64,000 nt of DNA from Monomorium pharaonis (Eukaryota > Arthropoda > Insecta > Hymenoptera > Formicidae): contig NC_050470.1 of assembly GCF_013373865.1 (NCBI RefSeq), positions 31,748,085 to 31,812,084 on the forward strand, given 5' to 3'. Under the pieces are notes generated by a model. That model made no database searches and was not told the DNA's origin. It saw only the letters and a program-made list of their open reading frames with translations. The translations under genes were made by a program, and so were the position numbers. Positions 47,191 through 59,850 of the stretch are shown here, in pieces. Each line of letters opens with the position of its first letter. The stretch's first letter is position 1.

Positions 47191-48385
47191 AGCCGTTACA
47201 TCTTCAACGTTCAGTAATGTACCCTGGGATGGTGCAACGTGACAGCATTGCCCACCCATATCGTGCTCGCGCGTCGCTCAGCAGAGGCAAAAAAATGGCA
47301 TCAAACCCCCTCGATAGATTATACAGATTCTTTCTTTCACCATCCCATTCTTTATCGCCGTCTTATGATAATATTATTGTTATATTCCGCGAACGTATAT
47401 ATTTTTTCGAGACAACTCATGTTTAAACTTGACTGAGAATATGTGTGAGAATATGTGTGCGCTGAGAAATTAAATTCTGAAACGATAAATAAACACAAGC
47501 GAAAATAAGGATTCTTGGGAAGAATTGTAAGAATAAAGTAGAAGGGGCTTGAGGAATCGGTGATTGTATCTCTGGAATGGATAGAACGGAGCAGAGTCGC
47601 TCTTGAGGTGAATTCTCACCGGGAGGATCTAGAGGATCGATATGTGCGAGAATACAACTCGACGATATAATACTGATGAAACGCGGCTGCTCGATCGGTC
47701 GGAAAGCCGTAGCGGAATGCTGTAGTCAAAGTGCCGTCTTACTGGCGACCTACTAGGAGAAGGCCTATCCGGTAAGTGCTCGGCCACTCGTGCACGGATG
47801 GTGAGCACGCAGGCACCATATCACTGTGTGACCGAGTATCCAACTCCCGATTGGCTTCCGAGGAATTCCCGCAGAGTTTCTTTCTCCGCCTGCCATAAAA
47901 GAGTATTTAAGAGACTTTTGCGGAAATAAAAAAAATGGAGGGACAGGAGAAGTGAGGGGAGATAGAAGGCAGGCACGCGTGTGTACGCCCCGTGGCGGGC
48001 ACCCCGCCGATACATCTCGTCGTTTTCGACGAGGCCGTTCAAAAAACAATCAGGCACAATGGTGCTCCTTGAACGTTCTTATTTATTATACTTATATATG
48101 GTGCTGCCCGTAAAACGCGACCGGATAAATGATTGTAGAGTGCGTTTTTCAACTAGAGACGTGCGAGAACGCGTGTGCATTTTGCGCAGTCTGAAAAAAG
48201 TGTACGAGAAAGAACGCACGAGCGCGTTTCTACTTCTTTCAAAGAGCGGTCTCGCTCAAGGGTGGTATTTTTTTGTTTCCCTTTGTAAGGAACAGTCAAT
48301 TGACAATAACGCGTCGTTTTGCAAATAAAGAGTGTTACTTCTGTCGCTTTGTATTATCTAATAAATAAATTCAAAAAACATTTTA
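47191..48385. other. No supported gene, up to the assembly gap
   Basis: Mixed-composition DNA (balanced from about 47580 to 48330). Open frames on both strands are short and unlike known proteins. Confidence 0.45.
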
Positions 48386-49160
48386 NNNNNNNNNNNNNNN
48401 NNNNNNNNNNNNNNNNNNNNNNNNNNNNNNNNNNNNNNNNNNNNNNNNNNNNNNNNNNNNNNNNNNNNNNNNNNNNNNNNNNNNNNNNNNNNNNNNNNNN
48501 NNNNNNNNNNNNNNNNNNNNNNNNNNNNNNNNNNNNNNNNNNNNNNNNNNNNNNNNNNNNNNNNNNNNNNNNNNNNNNNNNNNNNNNNNNNNNNNNNNNN
48601 NNNNNNNNNNNNNNNNNNNNNNNNNNNNNNNNNNNNNNNNNNNNNNNNNNNNNNNNNNNNNNNNNNNNNNNNNNNNNNNNNNNNNNNNNNNNNNNNNNNN
48701 NNNNNNNNNNNNNNNNNNNNNNNNNNNNNNNNNNNNNNNNNNNNNNNNNNNNNNNNNNNNNNNNNNNNNNNNNNNNNNNNNNNNNNNNNNNNNNNNNNNN
48801 NNNNNNNNNNNNNNNNNNNNNNNNNNNNNNNNNNNNNNNNNNNNNNNNNNNNNNNNNNNNNNNNNNNNNNNNNNNNNNNNNNNNNNNNNNNNNNNNNNNN
48901 NNNNNNNNNNNNNNNNNNNNNNNNNNNNNNNNNNNNNNNNNNNNNNNNNNNNNNNNNNNNNNNNNNNNNNNNNNNNNNNNNNNNNNNNNNNNNNNNNNNN
49001 NNNNNNNNNNNNNNNNNNNNNNNNNNNNNNNNNNNNNNNNNNNNNNNNNNNNNNNNNNNNNNNNNNNNNNNNNNNNNNNNNNNNNNNNNNNNNNNNNNNN
49101 NNNNNNNNNNNNNNNNNNNNNNNNNNNNNNNNNNNNNNNNNNNNNNNNNNNNNNNNNNNN
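48386..49160. other. Assembly gap (775 N) followed by a G run
   Basis: Unknown bases, with ten G residues at 49161-49170 against the right edge. The G run is probably a sequencing artefact. Open frames drawn across the N run are meaningless. Confidence 0.99.
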
Positions 49161-49170
49161 GGGGGGGGGG

Positions 49171-51146
49171 TAAGTTTTCACTTCACGTATAATTCATTAC
49201 ACATAATTTATTTTATAATACTTTATTTCTATTTATGTATATATAACCATAATGCTCCTTGTATATTTGTCTCCTTTTGTATATAATTATATTTTTTTGC
49301 ATAAGATGCTTATCGAAACATTGTGAAAAAGAATAGCGATTAACGTCACAGAAAGCTATATAGTAAAACATTTGGTACTTAATTCATTAAATTAAGTTGT
49401 ACAGTTGGTACAATACAGTTTGGTAAGTCTCTCTATCGACACATTTTTCACATGTTTGAAATGATCAATTGGATAATATCGTGCGTAAAACGTATTATAA
49501 TGCAATGTTTTCATCTTGAGTATTCTGAAATTCGTGCTATCGACATCGTGAAAACCACTGGCGTGTACATAGAAACTTACACGACGTGTACACACGCATT
49601 TCTAATGCCTCTTATGCGGGTTTCATTGTGCAACGATCTCTCTTGTTATCCGCTAGAATCGCTACGAACGGAGATTCACCCGCGGCAACCCTCGACCGCA
49701 TGAATGCGTCTACCTGACGCGGTCGACCACATCACAAAAAATATTCGTTTCTTCATTTTTGATCACATATTAAGGATAAGAGCCAAAAATAAAGGATGAA
49801 AAAGAAGTATTCATAACAGGAGTAGGGAGAAACTGGTATCAGTTGTGCGCTGTGGGATTTTTTTTCGTTTTACTTTTACTTTGTTGCTACAAAAATAACT
49901 CTTTACGTTATATTAAACAATAAATAATTAAATTGTATAAAATTCTATTTTATATTAAACATGCTTTCTTTTAAACAAAAAACTAAATTGCCATGTATAT
50001 ACTTTCTTATACGTCATGTCAAAATGTGCTTTTTTTTATTACGAGATGATATTACATTAAATAATCCCATCTATCGACTTTACGAGGGAAATATTTAACG
50101 AGAAGAAAAGATCAATTTTATTGTACAATTATTTCTTCGTATCTCGCGTTATTAAGTATTTGGCTGATTTTCAAAACATAACAAAACGGCCAGCCTGAAA
50201 AAGTAGGGAACTTTTATATCACTCTATCGTGGCATGTGACATTGGCTCTGAAATGAACGATGCGAAATAATTTGCGAAATAACGTGTGCGCACGTATACG
50301 TGTTCACTTGTGTATGGTATTTGGTACTTGATATGTGTTTGCCGGCTACACGAGTGGGCACAGAAACGCGATCGCGCGATTCTGCGATCGCGAGATCGCG
50401 CTAGCCCGTTGTAATGGACGAGTCGCCAAGCGCGAGTATAATCGATGTATATCGCCAAAGTACTTATGGCAGCGCGTTTATGGCATACGCAACGCTCGCC
50501 AGGCGTACACCCCAGGCAGACCTGGCAGCGGCCGGACATGAAATCCAGTCAAGTACTCTCGATCCACGTCACGTCTGCCACTGATTAACATTAACTTCGT
50601 CGAAAAAATTGTACCAAATGGCAGCCGTGCAAATTCGGCGCTGGCTGGCTCTCTGGCTGGCTGGTTGGCTGACTGGCTAGACGTCAATGTCGTTTATTTT
50701 TTGTTATTTCGTTGGAACGATCGAGAGCGTAACCCAGTTTCCGCTTTTGCATCGTCAAGCGATAAATATCATCACGTTATGATATAAAAGCACATATCAA
50801 TATAGAGAACGTTTATACTTTTGACGGAAACTAGCAATATCTTATGTTGAATGAATAAAACTGAATGATTGTGTGTACGATTTGAGTAAGATAATGTTCT
50901 TATTAATCATACTATTTTTTGTCTTTTCCAAATAAATTTTTCGATAAAAATTTTAATCTTCCTAAGTGTAAAAAGCCTTGTATATAATTTATAAACAAAC
51001 ACATTTTAAAAAACAACCAAATATAAAGGGCTCGTTAATGCTAAGCAAAAATAATACGATAAACGGGTCAATATATCGAGCCAAGACCAAATTATCCTAA
51101 TACAATTTATTAAAAAAATATATATAATTATAAACGCGACTAAAAA
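49171..51146. other. No supported gene
   Basis: AT-rich except for 50180-50720, which has balanced composition, clustered GCGATCGC-like palindromes at 50366-50404, and a (GGCT)n-like stretch at 50638-50680. Confidence 0.45.
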
Positions 51147-51888
51147 ACAACTGTGTTAAAAATGTTAAACAAATTTCGAAACGTTTCGACTATACACAGT
51201 CCTCTTCAGTCGTAACAAATTCCAATATTTATGAACTTAAACATGATTGAAATAACGCAAACAAAATTATAATTAAACAGTTAAAAAATTATGACCATTG
51301 AACAACACATATCGTCTATAAAAATGTGTCATAACAATTAAAAACGTGAATGAATAAATAATCCAAATAAATAATAAAATTTTTCCGCAAGTTGGTTTTC
51401 ATCTCAAAAGTACAGAATAGATAGTCAAAAAATCTTGTCGAGAAAACTAAAAAATCAAACCCGATGTAATACGTGTAATTTATGAATAACATAAACTAAT
51501 ATGCGTATTGCAAAATCCAATAAACTTATATATGTTGATCCCAGACAATATTCGAAACGAGCAACAAATATGCAGAGTATTCGACAAAGCGCCAAAAACA
51601 AGTGTAACGTTCGGTAGTTAGAGGTAGAATGAGCGAACTCATTGTCCGTTAGTCATTTTCGACAAAATGCCAAACAAACAATAATATGAATTGTCGAGAC
51701 ATTCTGTGTCCTGTAAATTGAAGGAGCCATTAACTTGCTCCTTAATATGGATCATTTCTGAAATTAATCTTTTTTGGTATCTTGATTCAGAATCTAATAT
51801 CTTAACGTTATCCCAATCAAACACGTGGTCATTTTTTAGTATATGTTCTGTTACACATGAAACACATTTTAACTTTGATATATACATA
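51147..51888 (-). pseudogene. 5'-truncated Penelope-like element with hammerhead-like 3' motif
   Basis: The frame 51639-51887 encodes the C-terminal end of a GIY-YIG-bearing Penelope-like ORF (VTEHILKNDHVFDWDNVKIL, then RYQKRLISEMIHIKEQVNGS, then a stop). The 5' part is missing, as in truncated retro-insertions. About 430 bp past the stop on the same strand is CTGAAGAGGACTGTG-TATAGTC-GAAAC (51209 down to 51182). It matches hammerhead core strings CUGANGA and GAAA separated by a short stem. Penelope-like elements are known to carry hammerhead ribozymes. The ribozyme call is tentative; the retroelement call is firmer. Confidence 0.65.
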
Positions 51889-53183
51889 CATTTATAATTG
51901 AATCACATATGAGACGATACTTGGTGCGAAATCATATTGTACACATAGAGCATAACTTTTAAATCAAACGTCTCTTGTTTCTCCGTAAATATAATCGTTC
52001 GCGCGAATCATCGTTTAATTGGGGAGTCATGATAATGAATGATAATTATATCTAAAATATGAAAAAAGTACGGAATATAAAGTGTTAAAAATTACTATCA
52101 CCGTTAGATACGTTGGTGACCCGTGTGCTACTGTCATCCCCGAGTATCAAAGGTTACCCTTCGAAAGCGCGCAGGGGTGCAGTTAATTCTAAAGCGATTA
52201 GGCGCACGCGACGGGGCAAAGGTGTCGACCTGCAATTGACAACGACTCGAGGGTCACGAAGCTTTCGAAAGAAGAGACCGCGAGGGAGGCGCGGTGGCAG
52301 CGGCAAAGAAAAAGAGGAAGGGGGTAAGGGGCTAAAAATTAAATTAAATTGCCCGATCCGTAAATCAGCATACTTCGTCGCACGGTCAGAGCATAATATT
52401 AGATTACACACGCGCGCGCGCGCGCGCGCAGACACATATATGGGCGATTGGGTTTAATATTCGTATGTTTTTTTTTTCGAAAACAGGCATATTTAAAAGT
52501 TTGATTTTTCAAAATGTCTGAATTTTATATAAAATTATACAATTGAAAACTGTTTGTTTTCAATATTATTAATTAATGAATTAATGTCGATAAAACTACT
52601 AATTATATGTCTAACAGATCCACATGAGAGTGTGTGTGTGTGTGAGAGAGACAGATTAATTAAAAACTAATAACAGATTAAAGATGTAAAATCATTTTAT
52701 TCGAACAGAAAACACTTCAAAAGCAGAATCTCATTTGATGAAAGGCTTTAAAATGTGTTAAGCAACATGCAATATTTTATGTTTAAGGTTAAAGAGTATA
52801 GCCGAGAGTTTAAGACTGAAGAATGTGGGACGTGATCATCCCTATCGCGTGAATCAACTTTAAGGAGATGACTGCGGATTATTCGAGCCACCAACGCCGC
52901 CGTCGCCGCCGTCACCCTCGATTATAGAAGACAATTTTAATATCGTCGAATAATAGAGAGCATGGGGCGAAGGAAGGGTACGTTCTGAAAACTCGGGTGA
53001 TATAAGGTCACGGTAGAGCTCGATAAAGGAGGAGTTTCAGCACTATTCCGATCTTGTAGGTTGGCTACGTGGTGAGCATGTAAAACGATATTCAATATCT
53101 TTGCTATTGAGGACCTACATTGTCACCGCAAAACTATTCCGGATGACTCTGTGATGATATAGTCTATAAAAAAAAAACAGCAA
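51889..53183. other. No supported gene
   Basis: Bases 52100-52450 are G+C-richer, with a (CG)n tract at 52410-52430. The open frames there are basic and low-complexity. Confidence 0.45.
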
Positions 53184-53620
53184 TACACAGAAGAAAAGGA
53201 TATTGTATTTTAACAATACTTTTAGTTTCAAAATGAAAATCTTGAAATCAGATTATATTGCGGTAAATCAAAAAAATTTACTTGAATGAAAATTTATGTT
53301 AAAATTTTATATAGTTTAATCAAGAAAATTATATTCTTGTTATTTAAGAATAATTTTCTTGAATGGAAATAAAAAATGTTGAATAGAAAATATTGTTTCT
53401 GTTCAAATCGAAGATTATAATTTTTTTAGAATATAATTATCAAAATAATATTATATTTTTGAAATAACAATTAGTATTGAAATAAGGCTATAATATTGTT
53501 GAAATTCAAGATTTCCAAATTGTTCTAAGAAGATAATATATTGTTGCGTATATATAAAACAATGAATGCATTCATATGAATATATAAAAGTTAATTTGGC
53601 ACTTGCTTTTTTCTGTGTAG
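53184..53620. repeat. Possible terminal-inverted-repeat element, about 437 bp
   Basis: Left ATACACAGAAGAAAAGG and right CTTTTTTCTGTGTAG are an imperfect inverted pair. The interior is A/T-rich with AAGAAAAT/ATTTTCTT motifs. Confidence 0.4.
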
Positions 53621-53722
53621 AATCAATAAAATTGTAAATTAAATTGTTGAAAATTGTAAATTAAATTATAGGGAGTTAACATTACAAGTTAAGGTAATTT
53701 GCTTTCTTTCTGTTATTATGAG

Positions 53723-53727
<5 letters not shown>

Positions 53728-53817
<90 letters not shown>
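53728..53817. repeat. (GA)n microsatellite, about 90 bp
   Basis: The longest uninterrupted GA tract in the window. Others are at 55467-55518 and 56838-56893. Confidence 0.95.
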
Positions 53818-53821
<4 letters not shown>

Positions 53822-55463
53822 TAAGGGCACGAGAATTTCAATAAAAGCTATATTGTATTATTACAACATATCGCTATTCTAATATCAAATGGGTATCTTT
53901 AATTAAAATACTTAATACGCGTCAATGAGCTAAATGAGCGAATGAAAAAAACTCGATAGCTAAATTTTCTATTATAAATACTGTATTTTGCATCCGCAAT
54001 TGATTAAAGTTTGTGAGCGATAACACCGATAAATATAAATACTCTAATATTTTATATGTCATTTACTTAGTAGATATCCATGCTCCATATAGAAGGCATT
54101 TTTCTCATTGCCGAGTCTCTTAAAGTAAATAAAGATGCCTACTAAACGTTGCTTAAGAAGAATAAGGTCAACATCACATATAATATATATGCACAGCGAT
54201 CTCCGAGGACTGTTGCAAGTACTGATGGATGAAAGAGGCGTGGGAGGCATAGAAAGAAGCTGATGGAGTGGACGCTCCTTGTTATTGTAGCTATAATGGA
54301 TGGGCAAACATAGTGACACACGGTGGAAGCCGTGCGCGCAGGTAAAACTCGCGCATACGAGTCCACACGTTCGCATGTACCTGCACCGAGTCCGATTACA
54401 CGGCAAATATTGCGCATTATTTCGTCCTGATGTTTTGTGGAAGATTACTTAACTTGCCGTGACATGAAAAATAAGTTCTGCCATCGGTATGCAGGGTGAC
54501 TCGCAGTTATCGTCCACTTCGTCTAACTTGCGAATACATACAGTACAAATACGTAATTAATCTTCCTGCCAAGGCAGACCTGTAGCTTTTATGAGTAGCT
54601 TTTGTGAGTAAATATTTATCTCGTAACTTCAATTGATGTCTTGTCCTAAAAACAAAGGTCTCTTAAAAAGTAACATTTGATGATAACTGGAAGAGTCAAA
54701 TAATAAGTAATATTTTTTATGTTAATACGTTAGTATGGATATAAATTATAAAAAAAAGAAAACAGATAGAGAAAGCTAATGTATCTTTAAATATAACAAA
54801 ATATTTTCAAGTATTGACACTGACATTTTTGTAAATTTAAATTATTCTTTGTTATAATTTTTTTAACACACAATTTTTTAAACACATTACTTGCTTTGTA
54901 TATATGTATTCTTAAATAATAATTAATTTTTCGTAATAGCATAGTTTTCTTTATTATTGAAACTGTAGGTAAAGCAAGCATTTTTTTAGCCAAATTATAA
55001 ACTTTACATTGTTAACTTTAATGTTCTAAAAAATAAGAAAAACACCAGTTCTTGATTGAAGCATTTCTTAGTAACTAATAATAATTTTTGTGAATTATTC
55101 CGACTTTATGTAAGGATTGTGTTTCAAGACCAACGAATAAGGTCGAAGTTTGCATGTGAGCTAAAGATTGTGAAGATTTATACAAAATTATTATTAAGCA
55201 TCAAGAATTGCTTGAATCAAGAAATGGGACATTACATATCGGTTCAATATTCAACTTATTATTGTGTCAATTTTTACTTTTAGAAATAACTATAATTTTG
55301 CAGGATAACGTGATCGAGGGTACAGAGACCTACCTTTCCCTACAAAAAGGATGCTTGATCTTTTCTCAGATCCTAATGACTTTCTAATTTGACAAAATTA
55401 AAAAAGTTTATATTATATAATTCTTCATGCAATTAATTTCACATATATGGAGAAAGAGCGAGC

Positions 55464-55522
<59 letters not shown>

Positions 55523-56831
55523 GAAAATACCTGGAAGCTACAACTGAGTTTTCTCTATAAAGTTGAGATTCCTTGTCGAACTCATGAATGATTTTGGCTT
55601 CTGGCGACTTGGCGCCAACAATTACAAGGTACGCGCAAGCGTTGTATTCCGTCTACAATGCAAAACGTATTTCAATGAGCGGGTGACGATGGAATTTGGA
55701 ATAGGGGGTAGAGAGGGCCGCTTGGGGATCGAGGTAGCGATGTTCTCGGTGAAACCGTTGACGCCGAGTATGAGGGCAGGGCGAGACGATCATTGAAATG
55801 GAAATGCCATTGACGCAAAGTGAAAGTAATGGAATATGTCCGAACTATAGAGTGAATTCGATGTCTGACGCCATTGTCGCCGCGAAGCGAGATACACGTA
55901 TACTCCGGTGGACGAAGGGATGTTTGAGTCGTTTCTAAAGGGTGCGAAACGGATGAATGTTGGTGGAAAGTGGCAGGAGGAACAGGTAAAAATTTTATAT
56001 GGAACAAATTTGAACAAAATGCCAAAAAAAGAAATTTAAGAAAAATTTAAATATAATAATGATATAATTGAATATCGATAAATGCTTTTTATGCATTTAA
56101 CACTTACACATATTAAATTATAAGAAATTTGCATGATTTAAAAGTTTTGCATTTAATAATTTATATATCTTTTTTTAATTGTAATTTGGGATTACGTATT
56201 TTTTTTAACGCAAATTAAGCCAAACAGTAGTACGATATTGAATTATTTAAATTTTTTTAATAGTCTGAAAACGATCGAATTCTCTCTAACGTCGCGCACA
56301 CGGACACATATTAATAAATCAAGAATCGCCACAATGCTAAGTAGACGTTTCAAACTTTACAATGTGACATGTGTCATGCATAGGAAATAAAAATTTTTTT
56401 CTCATGGTATTTCAAATATTTTAAAATTTATTATTCTAATTATTCTAATTTAATTTTTTAATATCTACTTATATAAAAATTATAGATTTGGTTATAAATA
56501 AATTTGTAATAATTTATATTTAAATTATGAACAAAAATATATTTAATATGTTTCAAATATGCAAAATTTCCTATTGATATGTTAATATTTTTATAATATG
56601 AATAATATATGAAGAATAACAATCATTCTGAATCAATTTTTTTTATAACAAATTATTTGTTCGCCTCGAATCGTGAAACATCAAAATACAAGTTGTAAGT
56701 GTAATATTTGTTGCAAAAATAAGTAGATAGATTTTCATTATGGGCTAATGGTACATTATAAGAGACAGGGGGAGGTCGAATGATGTACGACAAACGAAGA
56801 GGATCATTCGTCGAGGAACGGTTGCTGGTCA

Positions 56832-56894
<63 letters not shown>

Positions 56895-58714
56895 GGCGAA
56901 TTTTCCTAGATTTAATTAATATTTCATTTGCATGCTATTTCTCGCCTTCTGCAGTTTCGTATTCCAGCGCACAACCGTGATTCTCGTCAGCGTAGCATTG
57001 CCACGGCGGGCGAACTAACACTCGGACGCAAAGAGGGTACAGCAACGTATTCTATCTACGTGCGTATTCTGCTCAACACAGACGTGCACGTATACATACA
57101 CATAGTATACACCTATACATAGGAACGAACGTTTATAACGGCGCGGAGAATGCGGGGTGGCGAAACAGCATGGTGCTCTCTGTATTTCAATTTAGCACGT
57201 CTATTGTTAGATACTAATATTATTCAGTTCGGAATTGTTTCGCGACGTCCCTCAGAGGAAGGAAGAGGACCTTGATTTGTACTGGCATGGGCAGGGACTC
57301 TATTACTTCGCGTTCTCTCTATTCTCGCGATTAATTCTACCCTACGCCAAACAAGATAACAAACATTGCAGTTGAGAAACGAGATAAACATTTTCGTTAA
57401 CGCAAAAATGGAATATTTTATGGGATTACCTAATTATATCATTAATGTCCTTATATCTGACATTTACAGGCAAAGTGGATTGTTACATTAAGTATAATAA
57501 AATTAATAACGTAAAAAAATAAAAGTTATACGGATGAATTTGTGTACATTGTTTTGAAAATTACAAAGAAGGAAGAAATATTTGATTAGTTACCAAGTGA
57601 CTAGAATTACCCGACAAAAAGACATCCGCTCTGCGGTAGAATTACCGAAGTATCATCCTTCGTCTACATTAAATCACACATATGTACACATGTGCCTACC
57701 TGTATAGATCCCACATAGATCGGTGGTACCACCGAGACTGATCGTTCCTCGGGGCGAGCAAACACGGCGCCATATTTGTCAACGTTCGGCAACACTTTAT
57801 TCTCTCTTCCGCGCGCGACCCGAAGAGACGGCCTAAAAGATCTCTCTTCGATTGGCTTCCATGCACTCACACGTATGTATATTTAAGCGGGCCGATATGT
57901 AGCCATAAAACATGTGTATGGGTGCGCGTGTGCACCCACGTAGGGTAAAAGAACTTCTCTCGGTTCTCATACGGAGAAGAAGATAAAGAGAAATAGCAAG
58001 CGAGAAAGCAAATATTGATGGAAGTCGAAAAAATGTTAAAAGCCATCTGACTCGTTATTCGGTTAGCTATATTCATCGGCCAATAAAGAAAAAAAAATGG
58101 AAAAGAAAAAGTAGTCATGGAAGTAAAAATCCTCATTGGTATTATGTAACGTCGTCGTATCTTTTCTCAACAAAACGCATTACTCATTAAATTTAAAATT
58201 TTATTTTCGGATATATGTATAATAATAAGCGTCTCAATGACATAGTCATAAGATTTAAATTGACAAGGTATATATTCTTATTATTAGATATCTGATATAA
58301 AAGCATTGTTATAATAAACTGTATGCACGAAAGTATTTCCGCAGTCTGGTATGCGCGCATTTATAAATTAGTAATTATATTTCTCTGTAACATTTAGAAC
58401 ATGTTATTTTTCCGCGTATACATATGTATCATACATGTATAATATAATTCAACTCCAAATTTTATTTTGTAAGAAAACAAGAAGATTAATATATATCACT
58501 TGGCTTGAAATGTGTACGTACAAAATTGCATAACTTTATATTATTTTAAAAATAAAGAAATTATAATAATTTAAAAAATTCAAATAATATTATAACAAAA
58601 GTAATTGTATGTAACTAATTATGAAATAAAATAGAATGAAATTTTCTTTTTATCAAATAAATACTTTGGGCTAATACTTAAAAAATTTAATGACATTGAG
58701 AAAAATAAACTTAA
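53818..58714. other. No supported gene; (GA)n tracts
   Basis: AT-rich blocks alternate with balanced patches (54180-54420, 55560-55990, 56940-57330, 57660-57960). (GA)n at 55467-55518 and 56838-56893. No exon with convincing splice borders and homology was found. Confidence 0.45.
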
Positions 58715-59261
58715 GGATGTATCGGACATACAATCTTAGATAAAAGTGCATGAAATTTGAAATACTTAAATATCTACGCCTAACGCATTGTAAATCTAGA
58801 TGTAAGAAACTTGAACGATAGTTGGGGTCTTATTTTTATTCTTACAAAGGCATTTTTTACGTATTTGTGATTTTTTTCACTTATGAGTTTAAACTTTTGA
58901 CAGTGAAAATGCACAATTATCTCAAGTTATATTTTATTTCTTTAAAACGGTGTAGTGAAGACAATTGAAACTTGGCAGATATTTTCATCTATTCATATAC
59001 TAAATTTATATACAAAAAAATTCAAAACATTGGTACTATTTCTTCTATATTTTTTTAGCTGTTTTATCCGTCAAGATCGTCCTTTTCCATAAGATAGAAA
59101 AGGATACCATGTAAAATCAGTGAAAATGAAAATAGTTATAACTCAGCAACCGTTTAGTGGATGCGTTTTCAATTTTTTGCAGTACATTAGGGAAACTAAA
59201 AGAACAATTTCACAAATTTTTAGCAACTTTGTACCATTTTAAACTTCAGTCCGATACATCC
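58715..59261. repeat. TTAA-flanked inverted-repeat element
   Basis: GGATGTATCGGAC and GTCCGATACATCC form a perfect 13-bp terminal repeat, flanked by TTAA at 58711-58714 and 59262-59265. The interior is AT-rich with no transposase frame. Confidence 0.8.
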
Positions 59262-59559
59262 TTAAGGTTGATCAACATCGACAGAAATATAATTTCATAA
59301 ACAATCTCGGCACCTTGATCTTTCACTATTTGGAGAATCTTAAATTACTTTGCTCCTATCATTCAGTACTCCCCTTTCGCCCCAACAATCGGATCGGTTT
59401 CCAGCTTTAACAACCCCTTTTCCTACTCGATGGCTTAAAATTCCTCAGTACAGACGCGAGACGCGAAGAAGAAAGGGGATTGTTGCACTCTCTGACTGCG
59501 GATTAAACTCGATCGCGGCCAAGGTAAAAGCAAGAAGGGTGAGAAGGGAGGAGGGTGCT

Positions 59560-59850
59560 ATTATACTCCATTATAGATGATAACCAGTAGCCAAAGGAAG
59601 AACTCAGCGGGGTGTCGATATATTGCCACCCTTGGAAAACCAGGCGGCCATACCTCGTAAATAATAACCGGAGCATTATAATGCCCGTATGCACCATATG
59701 CACCGCACCATACGCGGGCACAAATTGCTGGGTATATAACACTAGGCGCGTGTTCAGGCATCGACCTATCGGATACGCGCCTTGTAGAGGCCAGTCGATT
59801 ATCGGTATTCCATCGATACCGTGTACCTAAGTCTGTCGGAACACCTAATC
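59560..59850. promoter_or_regulatory. Candidate regulatory patch 3
   Basis: High-complexity sequence with GTAAATAATAACCGG, CATTATAATG, TGTCGATATATTG and CCATCGATACC (DREF/homeodomain-like), about 2.4-2.7 kb beyond the 3' end of the DMRT gene. Motif content only. Confidence 0.2.

Noticed and set aside
48319..49181. Open frames across the gap
   Set aside because: They consist of unknown residues.
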